64,000 bases of DNA from an uncultured Bacteroidota bacterium (lineage in GTDB: Bacteria > Bacteroidota > Bacteroidia > UKL13-3), in the NCBI GenBank assembly GCA_903850915.1, contig CAINMV010000023.1, positions 114,129 through 178,128 of the forward strand, written 5' to 3'. The notes below the pieces were generated by a model. It ran no database searches, had not been told where the DNA came from, and saw only the letters and a program-made list of their open reading frames with translations. The first letter of the stretch is position 1. Every line of letters begins with the position of its first letter. This document shows positions 33,129 through 43,980 of the stretch, piece after piece. The position numbers were made by a program, and so were the translations under genes.

Positions 33129-36100
33129 CTAATAGATTACCACCTTTTCTATTTGAATTCGTTGCTCCTTATCATAAAAAGAGGCAAAATAAACCCCTGG
33201 AGGTAAGTCACTAAGATTCATCTCGAAATATTCAACGCAAGGCAAAGCCTCATTCCATAGTTGTTTCCCATGCACATCGGTAATCGCCAAGTAGCGGGAA
33301 ACAGTTGGATCAGCCTTCACCATAAAAATGCCTTTCGATGGGTTAGGCTGAATTGAAATCAAGGAACGCGCGTCGTTATTTTTAATTCCAGTGTTCCAAA
33401 CACTAAAACGCAGATTGTCAAAAGAATAGCCCGTATATTGAATTGTATTTATTGCACTATTCTGATCTTGTTGCCCAATACGAAGCTGAAAACTAGTGGT
33501 GAGTTGCTGTTTGGCTGAATCCAAAAAGTAATTTAAATTATACAATGGCGTAATTTTAGATACCCCGGTGGCGGCTTTATTTAAAAACAAATCATAAAAA
33601 CGAACCCAAACACAGGTGTCGCAGCCGCGCTCCCAAACGGCATCATTGGGGTATTGCTTATCACCATGCTGCATATACGTAAATCGAAACAGCAACGGAG
33701 AAGGAAGCAGCGCCACCTGACTCATGTTGTAAGTGAGGGTAATGTAATTGGTTTGAGAAATGGTATCGAAGAGCCAGTTTCTGTCGCTTTTATCTAAAGT
33801 AACACTGCGTGTGCCAGCCAACACAAAACCGGCACCGGCATTGGTTCGTAAACGACATTGCGGCGAGGTATTCTCATAATCCATCCGTAGGTTTCCATTG
33901 AAGCCATCAACGGAGGAAAACCACCAATCGTCGGACAAGGTTTCAAAGTTTTCGATATATGGCATTGCAATAGGTAGATTTTCAAATTGCTGAAAATTGA
34001 ACTTTATCGTATCGTTCTCTTTAACACCATCTGTAATATCTTCAACCCACATTGTTAAGTCATAACTGCCCGTAGGGAATAAATCGAAAGGGCCAATGTT
34101 TACTAGCGTAGTGCCTGCGGTTAATGCAACGCTGCGACTTTGGATGGGGCCATTATTGAGGCTGTACTTTAGCGTTGTGGAAATGCAATTCTGCACCCCT
34201 TTATTTGAAATTCTTAAAGGAACAAACTGGTTCGACTTCAGTTCCGATGAGGTTTGCTTTCTGCCTATAAAAGAACGTTTTGTCGCGTCGAGCATTACAT
34301 CGAAATTGGTTTTGGCAATGCATTGCCAATCAACTTCAAAACCTTTGCCTGTGACTAAATAATCGCTTGTCTGACGAAACGTAGCCATGCCTGATTTGCA
34401 ATATAGTATACCTCCACCAGGTAAGCTATTTCCAGTGAATTTTCCGATTAATCTCGATAGTGTATCAAACCCATCATAAACATATAGAAAGTCAAATTGA
34501 TTTTCAAAATCAAATGCTTTGAATGTCAACTTCAATATAGAGCTGTTGGCGGGAACAATACTTCTTATGCTATATACTAAACTTCCATAGTTACTTGTAT
34601 CGCCATCATCACGAAGTGTTCCAGTGCAACTCGTTAGCATCTCCCCTATACCAACTTTGGGCATATTTACACGTTTGCAATCACCCAAACTCGGATCTAT
34701 TTTCACAAATTGAATTTTCAGAACCGAATCAATACCCGCAGCATTGCAACCATAGACTATGAGCTTCACATTAAATGTACCCAAAGTACCATACTCATGA
34801 GTAGGATTTTGAATAGTCGCTGTTTGCCCATCGCCAAAATCCCAATAATAAGCATTCGCATTCTCACTCGTATTAAAAAACTGTACTTTAAATGGTGCCA
34901 CACACGAAATCGTTTTATCTGCATTAAAACTTACCTTAAGTAACGATGATGCGGAGTCACCCACACCTACAGCATACCATGCATTTATTACTTGCTTCAC
35001 CTCATTACTGCAATCACCATAAAGCGCTCGGGCCGCGATAATGCTATAAAAACGGGCATCGTTATAGTTAGAAAGTGGGGTTAGGAAATTAGTTAAATTT
35101 TTATACGCAATCTGCACAGCTTTAATAAATCCAATACTATCCACCTTGTATTTGGCTCCATTATCGTTGGTCCCTGTATCACCTTTACATAGAAGATAAA
35201 ACCATTTGTTTTGCACGCCACTATTGTAGTGTACACCACCATTATCAGATTTATCCGCTATCCAATATTGCCCTTTATAGGTTGCTGGGTTCTGATAAAT
35301 TTTGGGGTTGCTCATATCACGCAAACCTGCACCACCGGGACCAAATTGCTCTCCAATCCGGAAATTAGCTTGTGTTGGCCGGGTATAGAAATCAATCGAA
35401 ACGCCGAGTATATCGCTAAATGATTCGTTCAAAGCACCACTCTCATTAGAATAGATTAAAGCAGCTGTCTTTTGTGTTAGTCCATGCGTAATTTCATGTC
35501 CGCAAACATCGAGAGATGTCAATGGAAGATAACCGCTACCTCCATCACCATAAGTCATAAAATAGCCATTCCAAAAAGCGTTAATATAGTTTGTGCTATA
35601 ATGCACATAGCTCAATAACCTGAACCCATTGTTATCGATGCTATTTCTATTTAATACGTTTTTATAAAAATCATATGTTTTTTCTGCACCCCAATGTACA
35701 TCACCAGCTACCTCATCGAAATTAGAATTTATGTTAGACCAATAATTATCGGCATCTGTAAAATCGGCTGCTGAAGCATAAACCGTGCCCTTTTGCATGT
35801 TGTAGGTTTCGATGCCCTTGCCGACACCACGAGCATCCTCTCTCAATCGAAAAACACCAGCTTGAACGCTATCAGAAATAATATCTTGAAGTCCGCTATA
35901 CTTTGTATTTGCCTTGCCTGGAACATTTGTACTTTCAATTTTATCTTCCACAAATAACGTTTGAAGTGTTTCTGCATCCACAAAATACACAAAGCGAGAA
36001 AGCGGAACGGAGGCGTATAAATCCACGGCATAAACTACACGCGGCAATTTGGAAACCGTATTTAGTGAGGCTGGAAGTATCATCATTACGGGGTTTGGCG

Positions 36101-36575
36101 ATGAAGCAAATTGTTTATCATAACCATCGGGAAGTAGAAAGTCATAGTTAACATTCGGATGTTCGTTAAGCAACTTATTAAGCGCATCGTGGCCTGAAAA
36201 CTTTGCAGATATCACCTTAGGTACTTCAAAAACCTCTCCGTTACAGTATGAAATCACACCTTGCGTTTCGTGTGCAATCCACATACTTCCAAAAACATCC
36301 AACCCACCGTTGACCTGAACATAGCGATGGTGTTTGTTTCCTTGGGCATCTATTTCGGTGTTTAGTAAACGAAAATCAATATTTTCCATACTTTTCACTG
36401 CTTTCAAAGCAAAGAGTATATTTCCTTGAGTAATATTATTTCCTTTAAATTCAACAAACTTTGGGAAGGAATTGTTTTCATTAAATCTTAAAATTTGATA
36501 AAAATCCGCATTGGTGTTTTGTCCAAGGCAAACGACGGCATTAAAGGCAAGCAGGAATAAAAACAGGAACTTCAT
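33129..36575 (-). CDS. M4 (thermolysin-like) metalloprotease with PKD and CUB domains, T9SS type A cargo
   Basis: The 1148-residue secreted protease has a signal peptide (1-19), then an FTP/PepSY-like propeptide (to about 210). The M4 catalytic domain contains HEITH at about residue 360 and the third zinc ligand in NESFSDILG about 20 residues on. A PKD domain (about 555-615, YYWDFGDGQTA) and a CUB-like domain (about 630-755, CxGTLRDDGD ... FDFLYVYDG) follow. After a beta-rich region the type A T9SS domain occupies about the last 75 residues (IQPNPSKGIFMVKAD ... PPGVYFASFYDK). It is probably a zinc- and calcium-dependent extracellular peptidase used for protein degradation. Confidence 0.93.
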   Translation of the reverse strand: MKFLFLFLLAFNAVVCLGQNTNADFYQILRFNENNSFPKFVEFKGNNITQGNILFALKAVKSMENIDFRLLNTEIDAQGNKHHRYVQVNGGLDVFGSMWIAHETQGVISYCNGEVFEVPKVISAKFSGHDALNKLLNEHPNVNYDFLLPDGYDKQFASSPNPVMMILPASLNTVSKLPRVVYAVDLYASVPLSRFVYFVDAETLQTLFVEDKIESTNVPGKANTKYSGLQDIISDSVQAGVFRLREDARGVGKGIETYNMQKGTVYASAADFTDADNYWSNINSNFDEVAGDVHWGAEKTYDFYKNVLNRNSIDNNGFRLLSYVHYSTNYINAFWNGYFMTYGDGGSGYLPLTSLDVCGHEITHGLTQKTAALIYSNESGALNESFSDILGVSIDFYTRPTQANFRIGEQFGPGGAGLRDMSNPKIYQNPATYKGQYWIADKSDNGGVHYNSGVQNKWFYLLCKGDTGTNDNGAKYKVDSIGFIKAVQIAYKNLTNFLTPLSNYNDARFYSIIAARALYGDCSNEVKQVINAWYAVGVGDSASSLLKVSFNADKTISCVAPFKVQFFNTSENANAYYWDFGDGQTATIQNPTHEYGTLGTFNVKLIVYGCNAAGIDSVLKIQFVKIDPSLGDCKRVNMPKVGIGEMLTSCTGTLRDDGDTSNYGSLVYSIRSIVPANSSILKLTFKAFDFENQFDFLYVYDGFDTLSRLIGKFTGNSLPGGGILYCKSGMATFRQTSDYLVTGKGFEVDWQCIAKTNFDVMLDATKRSFIGRKQTSSELKSNQFVPLRISNKGVQNCISTTLKYSLNNGPIQSRSVALTAGTTLVNIGPFDLFPTGSYDLTMWVEDITDGVKENDTIKFNFQQFENLPIAMPYIENFETLSDDWWFSSVDGFNGNLRMDYENTSPQCRLRTNAGAGFVLAGTRSVTLDKSDRNWLFDTISQTNYITLTYNMSQVALLPSPLLFRFTYMQHGDKQYPNDAVWERGCDTCVWVRFYDLFLNKAATGVSKITPLYNLNYFLDSAKQQLTTSFQLRIGQQDQNSAINTIQYTGYSFDNLRFSVWNTGIKNNDARSLISIQPNPSKGIFMVKADPTVSRYLAITDVHGKQLWNEALPCVEYFEMNLSDLPPGVYFASFYDKEQRIQIEKVVIY

Positions 36576-36645
36576 ATTTTCAATTAATAACTGGGCAATT
36601 TACATGTTTTCTATAATGATAAATAAATCTTTTCTTTGCTAATCG

Positions 36646-37128
36646 ATGTTACATGAAATTACACTTCTTGAAAAGCAAACCAAGGAACAGAAATATATAA
36701 GCCTATTGCCACAACTATTTGCTTTAGTGGAAGGCGAAACCGATGTTATTGCCAATTTGGCCAACATTAGTGCTGGGTTAAAATCAAACTTTGGGTGGTG
36801 GTGGGTAGGATTTTACCTTGTGAAGGGCAATGAGCTCGTTTTAGGCCCCTTTCAAGGCACCATTGCATGCACTCGCATTGCATTTGAACTGGGGGTATGC
36901 GGTTCATCATGGAAACAAAAGCAAACCATTATTGTTGACGATGTGGAACAATTTGCTGGTCATATAGCATGCAGTAGTTTATCTCGTTCAGAAATTGTTA
37001 TTCCTATCATTAAAAATGAAATTGTGATTGGCGTTCTTGATGTTGACTCTGAAAATCTAGCAAACTTCGATGCAACAGATAAAAAATACTTGGAAAAACT
37101 TGCTAATTTCATAGCTTCGCTATTTTAA
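36646..37128 (+). CDS. msrC: Free methionine-(R)-sulfoxide reductase (GAF-type fRMsr)
   Basis: The 160-residue GAF-domain enzyme reduces free Met-R-sulfoxide. The three catalytic cysteines are at 75 (GTIACTRI), 85 (LGVCGSSW) and 109 (HIACSS). Their 10- and 24-residue spacing equals that of the E. coli enzyme (Cys84, 94, 118). SEIVIPI and VIGVLDVDSE complete the signature. It is followed after 6 nt by an MFS transporter, so the two are likely co-transcribed. Confidence 0.94.
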   Translation: MLHEITLLEKQTKEQKYISLLPQLFALVEGETDVIANLANISAGLKSNFGWWWVGFYLVKGNELVLGPFQGTIACTRIAFELGVCGSSWKQKQTIIVDDVEQFAGHIACSSLSRSEIVIPIIKNEIVIGVLDVDSENLANFDATDKKYLEKLANFIASLF

Positions 37129-37134
37129 ATTACA

Positions 37135-38352
37135 ATGAAACATAAAAATATTACATTACTAATAATTGTTGCATCCTTGGGATATTTCGTAGACATCTAC
37201 GATCTAATAATTTACAACATTGTAAAGGAGAAAAGCCTGGCCGACATTGGAATTACTGGTGCCGAATTCGTTAAGAACGAAATTTCACTCTTTAATGTAC
37301 AAATGATCGGGATGCTTTTAGGCGGCTTATTATGGGGGATTTTAGGAGATAAAAAGGGGCGTTTGCAAGTTCTTTTTGGATCTATTTTATTATATTCTTT
37401 AGCCAATATCGCAAATGCCTTTGTAACCGACATTACCACGTATGCCGTTTGTCGTTTTGTTGCAGGTGTTGGATTAGCAGGCGAGCTGGGCGCTGGGATT
37501 ACTCTTGTGGTAGAAACAATGAATCAAAAAAACAGAGGCTATGGCACCATGATAATAGTAACCTTTGGTGCATTGGGCGCTGTGGCGGCCTATTTTATTA
37601 GCCAACAATTGGGATGGAAACAGGCGTATATCGCAGGTGGAATAATGGGATTGTTGTTGCTTGCCATGCGTGTTGGAATAGTGGAGTCGGGACTTTTTAA
37701 AGGACTTACTGATAGTAATGTGAAACGTGGCGATTTTATGATGCTTATTAATAATAAAAAACGTTTCAAGAAATATTTGGCATGCATCTGTATTGGACTT
37801 CCAGTTTGGTTTGTGGTAGGTGTTCTGATTGCATTAAGCAAACGCTTTGCCGCATTAAAAGTAATCGATGGACAAGCAATAGAAACAGGCAAGTGTGTTT
37901 TATATGCCTATTTCGGTTTGTCGGTAGGCGACTTACTCAGTGGGCTTTTGAGCCAATTATTTAAAAGCCGTCGAAAAGTGGTGCTGCTTTATCTCGCTTT
38001 TATTTCGGCGACGATATTATATTACATTTTAACGCCTGCGATGACCACCAGCGAATTTTATTGGATTTGCTTTTTATTAGGTGCCGCTACTGGATTTTGG
38101 GCTCTTTTTGTTACCATAGCGTCCGAACAATTCGGAACAAATTTGAGGTCGACTGTTGCCAATACCGCCCCTAACTTTGTTCGCGGGGCAGTGGTATTAA
38201 TTACTTTATGTTTTACCTCTCTCCAACAAATTTTTAATGCTAATATTGCCGGGTTAATTGTCGGCTCCGTTTGTGTCTTACTTTCATTAATTTCGGTTCT
38301 GTATGTAAAGGAGACCTTTAGTAACGACTTAAATTATTTCGAAACAGAATAA
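37135..38352 (+). CDS. MFS transporter
   Basis: The 405-residue protein has about 12 transmembrane segments and typical MFS loops: LLWGILGDKKGRLQVLFGS between helices 2 and 3, and CRFVAGVGLAGELGAGI in helix 4. The N-terminus GYFVDIYDLIIYNIV resembles the sugar/metabolite-H+ symporter branch. Substrate unknown. It overlaps no gene but follows fRMsr by 6 nt, which might hint at uptake of an amino acid or small acid (weak inference). Confidence 0.9.
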   Translation: MKHKNITLLIIVASLGYFVDIYDLIIYNIVKEKSLADIGITGAEFVKNEISLFNVQMIGMLLGGLLWGILGDKKGRLQVLFGSILLYSLANIANAFVTDITTYAVCRFVAGVGLAGELGAGITLVVETMNQKNRGYGTMIIVTFGALGAVAAYFISQQLGWKQAYIAGGIMGLLLLAMRVGIVESGLFKGLTDSNVKRGDFMMLINNKKRFKKYLACICIGLPVWFVVGVLIALSKRFAALKVIDGQAIETGKCVLYAYFGLSVGDLLSGLLSQLFKSRRKVVLLYLAFISATILYYILTPAMTTSEFYWICFLLGAATGFWALFVTIASEQFGTNLRSTVANTAPNFVRGAVVLITLCFTSLQQIFNANIAGLIVGSVCVLLSLISVLYVKETFSNDLNYFETE

Positions 38353-38375
38353 AAAACAACGTTAAAACAGACATT

Positions 38376-38383
38376 TATATTTG
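38376..38383 (+). promoter_or_regulatory. -7 box (TATATTTG) for the GT2 gene
   Basis: TATATTTG matches TAnnTTTG and ends 7 nt before the ATG at 38391, predicting a leader of only about 3-4 nt. Confidence 0.45.
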
Positions 38384-38390
38384 CAATAAC

Positions 38391-39128
38391 ATGTACGAAA
38401 ACAAGAAAGTAATTATAGTATTACCCGCTTACAATGCGGCCAAGACTTTAAAAAAAACCTACGAAGAAATCCCTTTCGATATCACCGATGAGGTAATTTT
38501 AGTTGACGACGCCAGTAAAGACGATACCATTGCGGTGGGGATGAGCTTGGGGATCAAACATATTATCCATCATGAATCGAACAAAGGATATGGAGGGAAT
38601 CAAAAAAGCTGCTACAAAAAAGCCTTAGAACTTAATGGTGACATCATCATCATGCTTCATCCTGACTACCAATACACACCAAAACTAATTCGCGCAATTG
38701 TAAGTATTATTGGTAACGAGTTATATCCGGTAGTTTTTGCAAGTCGTATATTAGGTAATGGTGCTTTGCGTGGAGGTATGCCCATGTATAAATACGTTGC
38801 GAATCGTTTTTTAACCTTATTTCAAAATATTGTATTTGGCCAAAAACTAAGTGAATATCATACAGGATATCGTGCATTTAGCAAAGACGTGCTTCAAAGT
38901 TTGAAATTAGATGAGAATAGTGATGACTTTATTTTCGACAACGAAATAACATCACAAATTTTCTACAAAGGATATGAAATTGGCGAGGTTACTTGTCCAA
39001 CAAAATATTTCGAAGAAGCCTCCAGCATAAATTTCAGCCGAAGCATGAAATATGGATTAGGATGCATTCGTGTTTGTTTAATTTATCGCCTATGTAAAAT
39101 GGGGCTAATGAAAAGCAAATTGTATTAA
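38391..39128 (+). CDS. Family 2 glycosyltransferase (DPM/DPG synthase-like)
   Basis: The 245-residue GT-A fold enzyme has VVLPAYNAAKTLKKTYEEI-like nucleotide-binding start, DDASKDDT and the donor motif MLHPDYQY. YHTGYRAFSKDVL is typical of dolichyl-/polyprenyl-phosphate sugar synthases. It lacks C-terminal membrane helices. It likely transfers a hexose from a nucleotide sugar to a lipid or protein-linked acceptor. The convergent GT39 gene next door uses polyprenyl-linked sugars, so the pair could act in series (inference). Confidence 0.9.
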   Translation: MYENKKVIIVLPAYNAAKTLKKTYEEIPFDITDEVILVDDASKDDTIAVGMSLGIKHIIHHESNKGYGGNQKSCYKKALELNGDIIIMLHPDYQYTPKLIRAIVSIIGNELYPVVFASRILGNGALRGGMPMYKYVANRFLTLFQNIVFGQKLSEYHTGYRAFSKDVLQSLKLDENSDDFIFDNEITSQIFYKGYEIGEVTCPTKYFEEASSINFSRSMKYGLGCIRVCLIYRLCKMGLMKSKLY

Positions 39129-39185
39129 ATTTCAGTAAAGCTAAAAGTGAAAATTGGCTACAATGCAAACGCAATAGGCATCTGA

Positions 39186-40817
39186 CTATTTTCGTTTAAA
39201 AAAAACAAACCCATTTTTACGGTATAGTTCTGTTATAAACTCCCGATTTTCTTTTATAATATTTTCGGCCGAAGTGCACTTACAAACAATATATGTGGGT
39301 TTATCGACCTTGCCGCGCAATAGCCAAGAATTATCTGAAGCCTCTATACGTTCAGGCTTCTTTCGTGAATAAAAATAAGGCGCATAACTTTTATATCCAA
39401 GCGTGGTAACATAACAATCCTGTTGTTGAAGACCTTCAAAAAATTCAATTGCGGCACCTTGAGAATATTCCTCTACACGAGGAACAAACAACAAAAGTAC
39501 CACTTGAATAAACAGCATCGTACTAATAAAAAAAGCAAGTAATGCCCTTTGGTATTGAAGCCTGCGCAACCAAACAAAGGCCATCACAATAGCAACACCA
39601 TAAATTAAACCGGGAATACTTAGTGCGTAATTCCAATCCACCATTGCATTTAAATTCTCTTTACCAAAAGAGTCTTGAATAAAGGGGCGCAACCATTCGG
39701 GATGCATTCCAACAAGGGGCAACGCCATGGTAATTAAACTCCAAATCAATCCTAGTATTAAAAAACAATACAGCTGCCAGCAATGTAATTTGTATTTTTG
39801 GGTTAACAGACCTTCGATGCTATACGCTGCTAGAAAAGCCATTGGCAAATAACAAAATGAAGAGTAGTGAATAATTTTTGTTTGGACCATTGTAAACAAG
39901 AGAATCACCACAGAAAATGAGACCAATGCAAACAAACGAAATGTTTGCTGTATCAAGGTTTCATTGCTATTGCCTCGCCATCGATAGATAAGCAGAGAAA
40001 CAGGAAAAGCACCAACAAATAAAACCACAAAATGATATAAAAAAAAACCGGAGTGGCCGGCATCGTGTGTTTTGAATAAACGAATTTGATAATTAATAAA
40101 CTCTTCTAAAAACCACCATCCATGTTGCGCAACTTCCAACCCAAACCACAATAAAGTTATCACAATTACAATTGCAATAAATTGAAGATAGCTCTTGAAG
40201 GGAAGTATGGCAGATTTTCTTTTTATCACCACCACAATAAGATAACTTAACAGCACTACTAAAAGCGCTACCGGACCTTTTGTTAAAATTGCCAGCCCTG
40301 TGAAAATTGCTCCATAACGAACGGATGCGTCAAAGGCACGCTGCTCTTGGAATGCTACAATAGCTTGCGTTAATTGAAATATACCTAAGAAAATAAACAA
40401 GTTAAACCATGGATCGATAATGCCACTTTTAAAATAAAATTGTGGCAAAAAACTACCAGCATATACTAACACCATCCACCAGGCAAAACGTTTAGAATAC
40501 AACCTCGATCCAACATAAAATAGCACCGAAAGAAGCGTTATGCCACAAATGGCATTTGGCAGTCGGGCAGCAAATTCATTTACTCCAAAAGCCTTCATAC
40601 TCAATACTTGCATCCAAAAAAATAGTGGTGGCTTTTCCCAAAATGGAAGATAGTTAATTTGCACCTGCATGTAATTATGCGTATGCATCATCTCCCGAGC
40701 GCTTTCAGCGAAATTAATTTCATCCCAATCGAACAGGTGCACTTGCCCTAAAAAAGGAATAAAGAGCAAAGCGCCGAAAAAAACAATGATTAAATATGGG
40801 AAACGATTAGCAAACAT
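39186..40817 (-). CDS. GT39/ArnT-like membrane glycosyltransferase
   Basis: The ATG at 40817 (543 residues) is preferred to a TTG 21 nt upstream. The polytopic protein has a PMT_2-type first loop with the acidic motif DWDEINFAESAREMM and FWEKPPLFFWMQ. About ten further membrane segments precede a C-terminal soluble domain (EYSQGAAIEFFEGLQQQ onward). This family moves sugars from polyprenyl phosphate to lipid A, proteins or glycans on the periplasmic side. The acceptor is unknown. Confidence 0.9.
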   Translation of the reverse strand: MFANRFPYLIIVFFGALLFIPFLGQVHLFDWDEINFAESAREMMHTHNYMQVQINYLPFWEKPPLFFWMQVLSMKAFGVNEFAARLPNAICGITLLSVLFYVGSRLYSKRFAWWMVLVYAGSFLPQFYFKSGIIDPWFNLFIFLGIFQLTQAIVAFQEQRAFDASVRYGAIFTGLAILTKGPVALLVVLLSYLIVVVIKRKSAILPFKSYLQFIAIVIVITLLWFGLEVAQHGWWFLEEFINYQIRLFKTHDAGHSGFFLYHFVVLFVGAFPVSLLIYRWRGNSNETLIQQTFRLFALVSFSVVILLFTMVQTKIIHYSSFCYLPMAFLAAYSIEGLLTQKYKLHCWQLYCFLILGLIWSLITMALPLVGMHPEWLRPFIQDSFGKENLNAMVDWNYALSIPGLIYGVAIVMAFVWLRRLQYQRALLAFFISTMLFIQVVLLLFVPRVEEYSQGAAIEFFEGLQQQDCYVTTLGYKSYAPYFYSRKKPERIEASDNSWLLRGKVDKPTYIVCKCTSAENIIKENREFITELYRKNGFVFFKRK

Positions 40818-40973
40818 GGAAGCTGACTTAAGAATCAAAACGTTGGTAAAAATACTAAAAAAACAAGGCTATCTTTAATGTTAGTACCCAAATCGATGTT
40901 CCAATAAACTTAAGTGTTCAATATCGCCGCAAAAACAAGGATTTACAAGAAAATGTTTTACTTTGCCTTTACG

Positions 40974-43820
40974 ATGAAACTGATAATATCAACATTGCTT
41001 TCTTTATCCCTAATTGCCATTCAAGCGCAATATAACTGCACCCAATTTGTAGACCCGAAAATTGGCACAGGCGGCCATGGTCATACCTTTCCAGGTGCAA
41101 CCTTACCCTTTGCGATGGTACAACTTAGTCCAGACACCCGTATTGATGGAAGTTGGGATGGCTGCAGTGGCTATCACCATAGCGACTCCATTATCTATGG
41201 ATTTTCGCATACGCATTTAAGTGGCACAGGATGCAGTGACTACGGAGATATTGCCTTTATGCCTACTTTAGAAATAGACTCGTTAAAACCAATCTGGAAA
41301 TTAGACACGCTTTCGACTTCGTTTACGCACCGCAATGAAATAGCCAATGCCGGATATTATTCGGTACTACTTAATAATGAAATACACGTAGAATTAACGA
41401 GTACCAAACGCGTTGGAATGCAACGTTACACCTATAAAAAAGCAGGCCTAGCTTGGATAACATTAAATTTAAAACATCGTGATGAATTATTGGAAGGGAA
41501 AATCAAACAACTAAGTAGAAATTCATTCTCTGGTTTTCGTCGCTCCAAGGCGTGGGCAGAAGATCAGTTGGTTAATTTCTATTTTGAAGTTAGCCGAGAT
41601 GCCACGATAATTAAAATAACACACGAAGCCAATGGCGAAACAAAAATAAACTTGGGCTATGTGGTGCAAGCTGGAGATAATATAATAGTAAAAACAGCGA
41701 TATCAAGTGCAGATGAGGCAGGGGCAAAAAACAATATGAATGCTGAGCTACCGAATTGGGATTTTGAAGCCACAAAAGTAAAAGCCGATCAAGCATGGAA
41801 TTTAGAACTCAATAGAATTAAGGCATTTGGAGGCACAACGGCTGAAAAAATTAATTTCTATACAGCCCTTTATCACTGTATGATTCATCCCAATATTATG
41901 AATGATGTAGATGGAAGATATCGTGGTCGCGACAAACAAATTCATACCGCCGATGGCTTCAATTATTTCACAGTCTTTTCACTTTGGGATACATACCGGG
42001 CTTTGCATCCACTATTAAATATCATCGACAAAGAACGTTCTCGCGACTTTGTACTTACCTTTCTAGCACAATTTGAACAGAGTGGTCGCTTGCCGATGTG
42101 GGAGCTTTGGGGCAACGAAACCAACTGCATGATTGGTTTCCATAGTGTTAGTGTTATTTTAGATGCATTTAACAACAACGCCATTGGTTCGGAGGCACTT
42201 AACGCAATTTATACTGCAGTTAAAACCGAAGCGATGAGCACCAGATTTGGCCTAAGTCAATTTCGCCGTAATGGTTTTTTGTCAATAGAAGACGAAAGTG
42301 AGAGCGTATCCAAAACTTTAGAATATAGTTACGACATGTATTGTGTTTCACAAATTGCATATGCTACCCACCATAATGAAGATGCCCTTTATTTTAGTGC
42401 GCTAGCAGCAGCATGGAAAAATGTTTATGACACTAAAACTGGATTTATGCGTCCGCGTAAAAATGGAGGATGGCTTACCCCTTTCGATCCTAAACAAGTA
42501 AACAATCATTACACGGAAGCCAATGGTTGGCAGTATTCTTTTGCTGTTCCACAGAATTATGAAAAGATATACGATATAAATAAGCTATCTGAATTGTTTA
42601 ATGCAGACTCTAAAACCACCGGTCGAGAGCAATCCGATATCTCTGGTTTAATAGGACAATACGCACAAGGCAACGAGCCGAGCCATCATATCCCCTATTT
42701 GTTCAATAATATCGACTCCACCGGCAAGTATGTAAAACAAATTTGCAACACACTATACAAGCCAACACCTGATGGACTTTGTGGCAATGAAGATTGCGGA
42801 CAGATGAGCGCATGGTATGTATTTAGTGCTATGGGATTTTATCCCGTTAATCCATCAACACGCACTATGGTTTTTGGGAATATGGTGTTCGATAGCGTTA
42901 CTTTTTCAAATGGAGAATCAGTGGCTACAATTTACAAAAATAAAATCCCTAGTCATTATTTTAAACCTTCAAATACTTTTTCCTTGTGGGATTTGCAACA
43001 CGAATATTATTTTGGATATGACTTCCCTACAGAAACAGAAGAGATACCCTATTCTGTGTCGAACATGCTTGCAGCACCTGTCATTGCTTCTGCTAGTGAA
43101 GTCTTCAATGACTCCATGTCGATTACAATAAGCGCCAACGATATTCCTAGTAACGCTAAAAATAACCAAAAAAACGAGATGGCAAGTCAAATTTATTATA
43201 CTTTAGATGGTGCTGTCCCTTCAAAATCATCATTGAAATACGATTCGAATCAAATCATCACCATAACATCGAATACAACCTTAAATGCGATATGCATCAA
43301 CGACAGTGGCTTCAAAAGTGCTATCGCAAAATCGATGTTCTTTAAACGCCCCAATCATTATACAATTAAAATTAAAAGCGTTTACAATAAGCAATATACT
43401 GCCGATGGCGACGAAGGCTTAATTGATGGCCTACATGGAGATACGGATTGGCGAAAAGGAAGATGGCAGGGTTATCAATCTCAAAATTTTGAGGCTGTAA
43501 TTGACTTAAATGAAAACAAATCGATAACTCAAATTACTTCTGGATTCTTACAAGACACCCGTTCCTGGATATTGTATCCCACCGAAGTTGCGTATTCAGG
43601 ATCAATCGATGGAATTAATTTTGAACCTATTGGGAATGTAAAAAACACGATTTCTGCTCAAGACCTGAATTCACAACGTAAAGATTTCAGCCTTCAAAAC
43701 ATCAATAAAAGCTATCGTTTTGTTAAAGTAATGGCCATTAATTTTGGTATACTTCCGAGTTGGCATCAGGGAGTTGGTGGAGATGCATTTATTTTTGTGG
43801 ACGAAATTACCGTTGAATAG
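40974..43820 (+). CDS. GH92 alpha-mannosidase with C-terminal sugar-binding-like domains
   Basis: The ATG at 40974 (948 residues) gives signal peptide MKLIISTLLSLSLIAIQAQ. Longer frames from 40914 or 40953 precede a TACTTTG-like promoter box and add no signal character. GH92 signatures: DPKIGTGGHGHTFPGATLPF, GFSHTHLSGTGCSDYGDI, and GNEDCGQMSAWYVFSAMGFY near the end of the (alpha/alpha)6 domain. Family enzymes are calcium-dependent exo-alpha-mannosidases acting on N-glycan-like mannans. A chitobiase-type C-terminal domain (IYYTLDGAVPSK) and an F5/8-type C-like discoidin domain follow. No SusCD pair is adjacent, so it is not an obvious PUL. Confidence 0.93.
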   Translation: MKLIISTLLSLSLIAIQAQYNCTQFVDPKIGTGGHGHTFPGATLPFAMVQLSPDTRIDGSWDGCSGYHHSDSIIYGFSHTHLSGTGCSDYGDIAFMPTLEIDSLKPIWKLDTLSTSFTHRNEIANAGYYSVLLNNEIHVELTSTKRVGMQRYTYKKAGLAWITLNLKHRDELLEGKIKQLSRNSFSGFRRSKAWAEDQLVNFYFEVSRDATIIKITHEANGETKINLGYVVQAGDNIIVKTAISSADEAGAKNNMNAELPNWDFEATKVKADQAWNLELNRIKAFGGTTAEKINFYTALYHCMIHPNIMNDVDGRYRGRDKQIHTADGFNYFTVFSLWDTYRALHPLLNIIDKERSRDFVLTFLAQFEQSGRLPMWELWGNETNCMIGFHSVSVILDAFNNNAIGSEALNAIYTAVKTEAMSTRFGLSQFRRNGFLSIEDESESVSKTLEYSYDMYCVSQIAYATHHNEDALYFSALAAAWKNVYDTKTGFMRPRKNGGWLTPFDPKQVNNHYTEANGWQYSFAVPQNYEKIYDINKLSELFNADSKTTGREQSDISGLIGQYAQGNEPSHHIPYLFNNIDSTGKYVKQICNTLYKPTPDGLCGNEDCGQMSAWYVFSAMGFYPVNPSTRTMVFGNMVFDSVTFSNGESVATIYKNKIPSHYFKPSNTFSLWDLQHEYYFGYDFPTETEEIPYSVSNMLAAPVIASASEVFNDSMSITISANDIPSNAKNNQKNEMASQIYYTLDGAVPSKSSLKYDSNQIITITSNTTLNAICINDSGFKSAIAKSMFFKRPNHYTIKIKSVYNKQYTADGDEGLIDGLHGDTDWRKGRWQGYQSQNFEAVIDLNENKSITQITSGFLQDTRSWILYPTEVAYSGSIDGINFEPIGNVKNTISAQDLNSQRKDFSLQNINKSYRFVKVMAINFGILPSWHQGVGGDAFIFVDEITVE

Positions 43821-43980
43821 CACACTTTAAAGGCAACATTAAAACATCACATTCTAAATTTAAAAGCATGACAATCAATAACTTACATCAACAATTAAGG
43901 CAAATTCACCTAATTTATGTGAAATCTAGTGTAACTAGGGCTTAAACCCTTTCAAACTATGCAAAAACCTTTCGTTGAGA

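Noticed and set aside
40914..40973. Upstream start codons for the GH92 enzyme
   Set aside because: They lie before or within a TACTTTG-like promoter box, and the signal peptide begins only at 40974.
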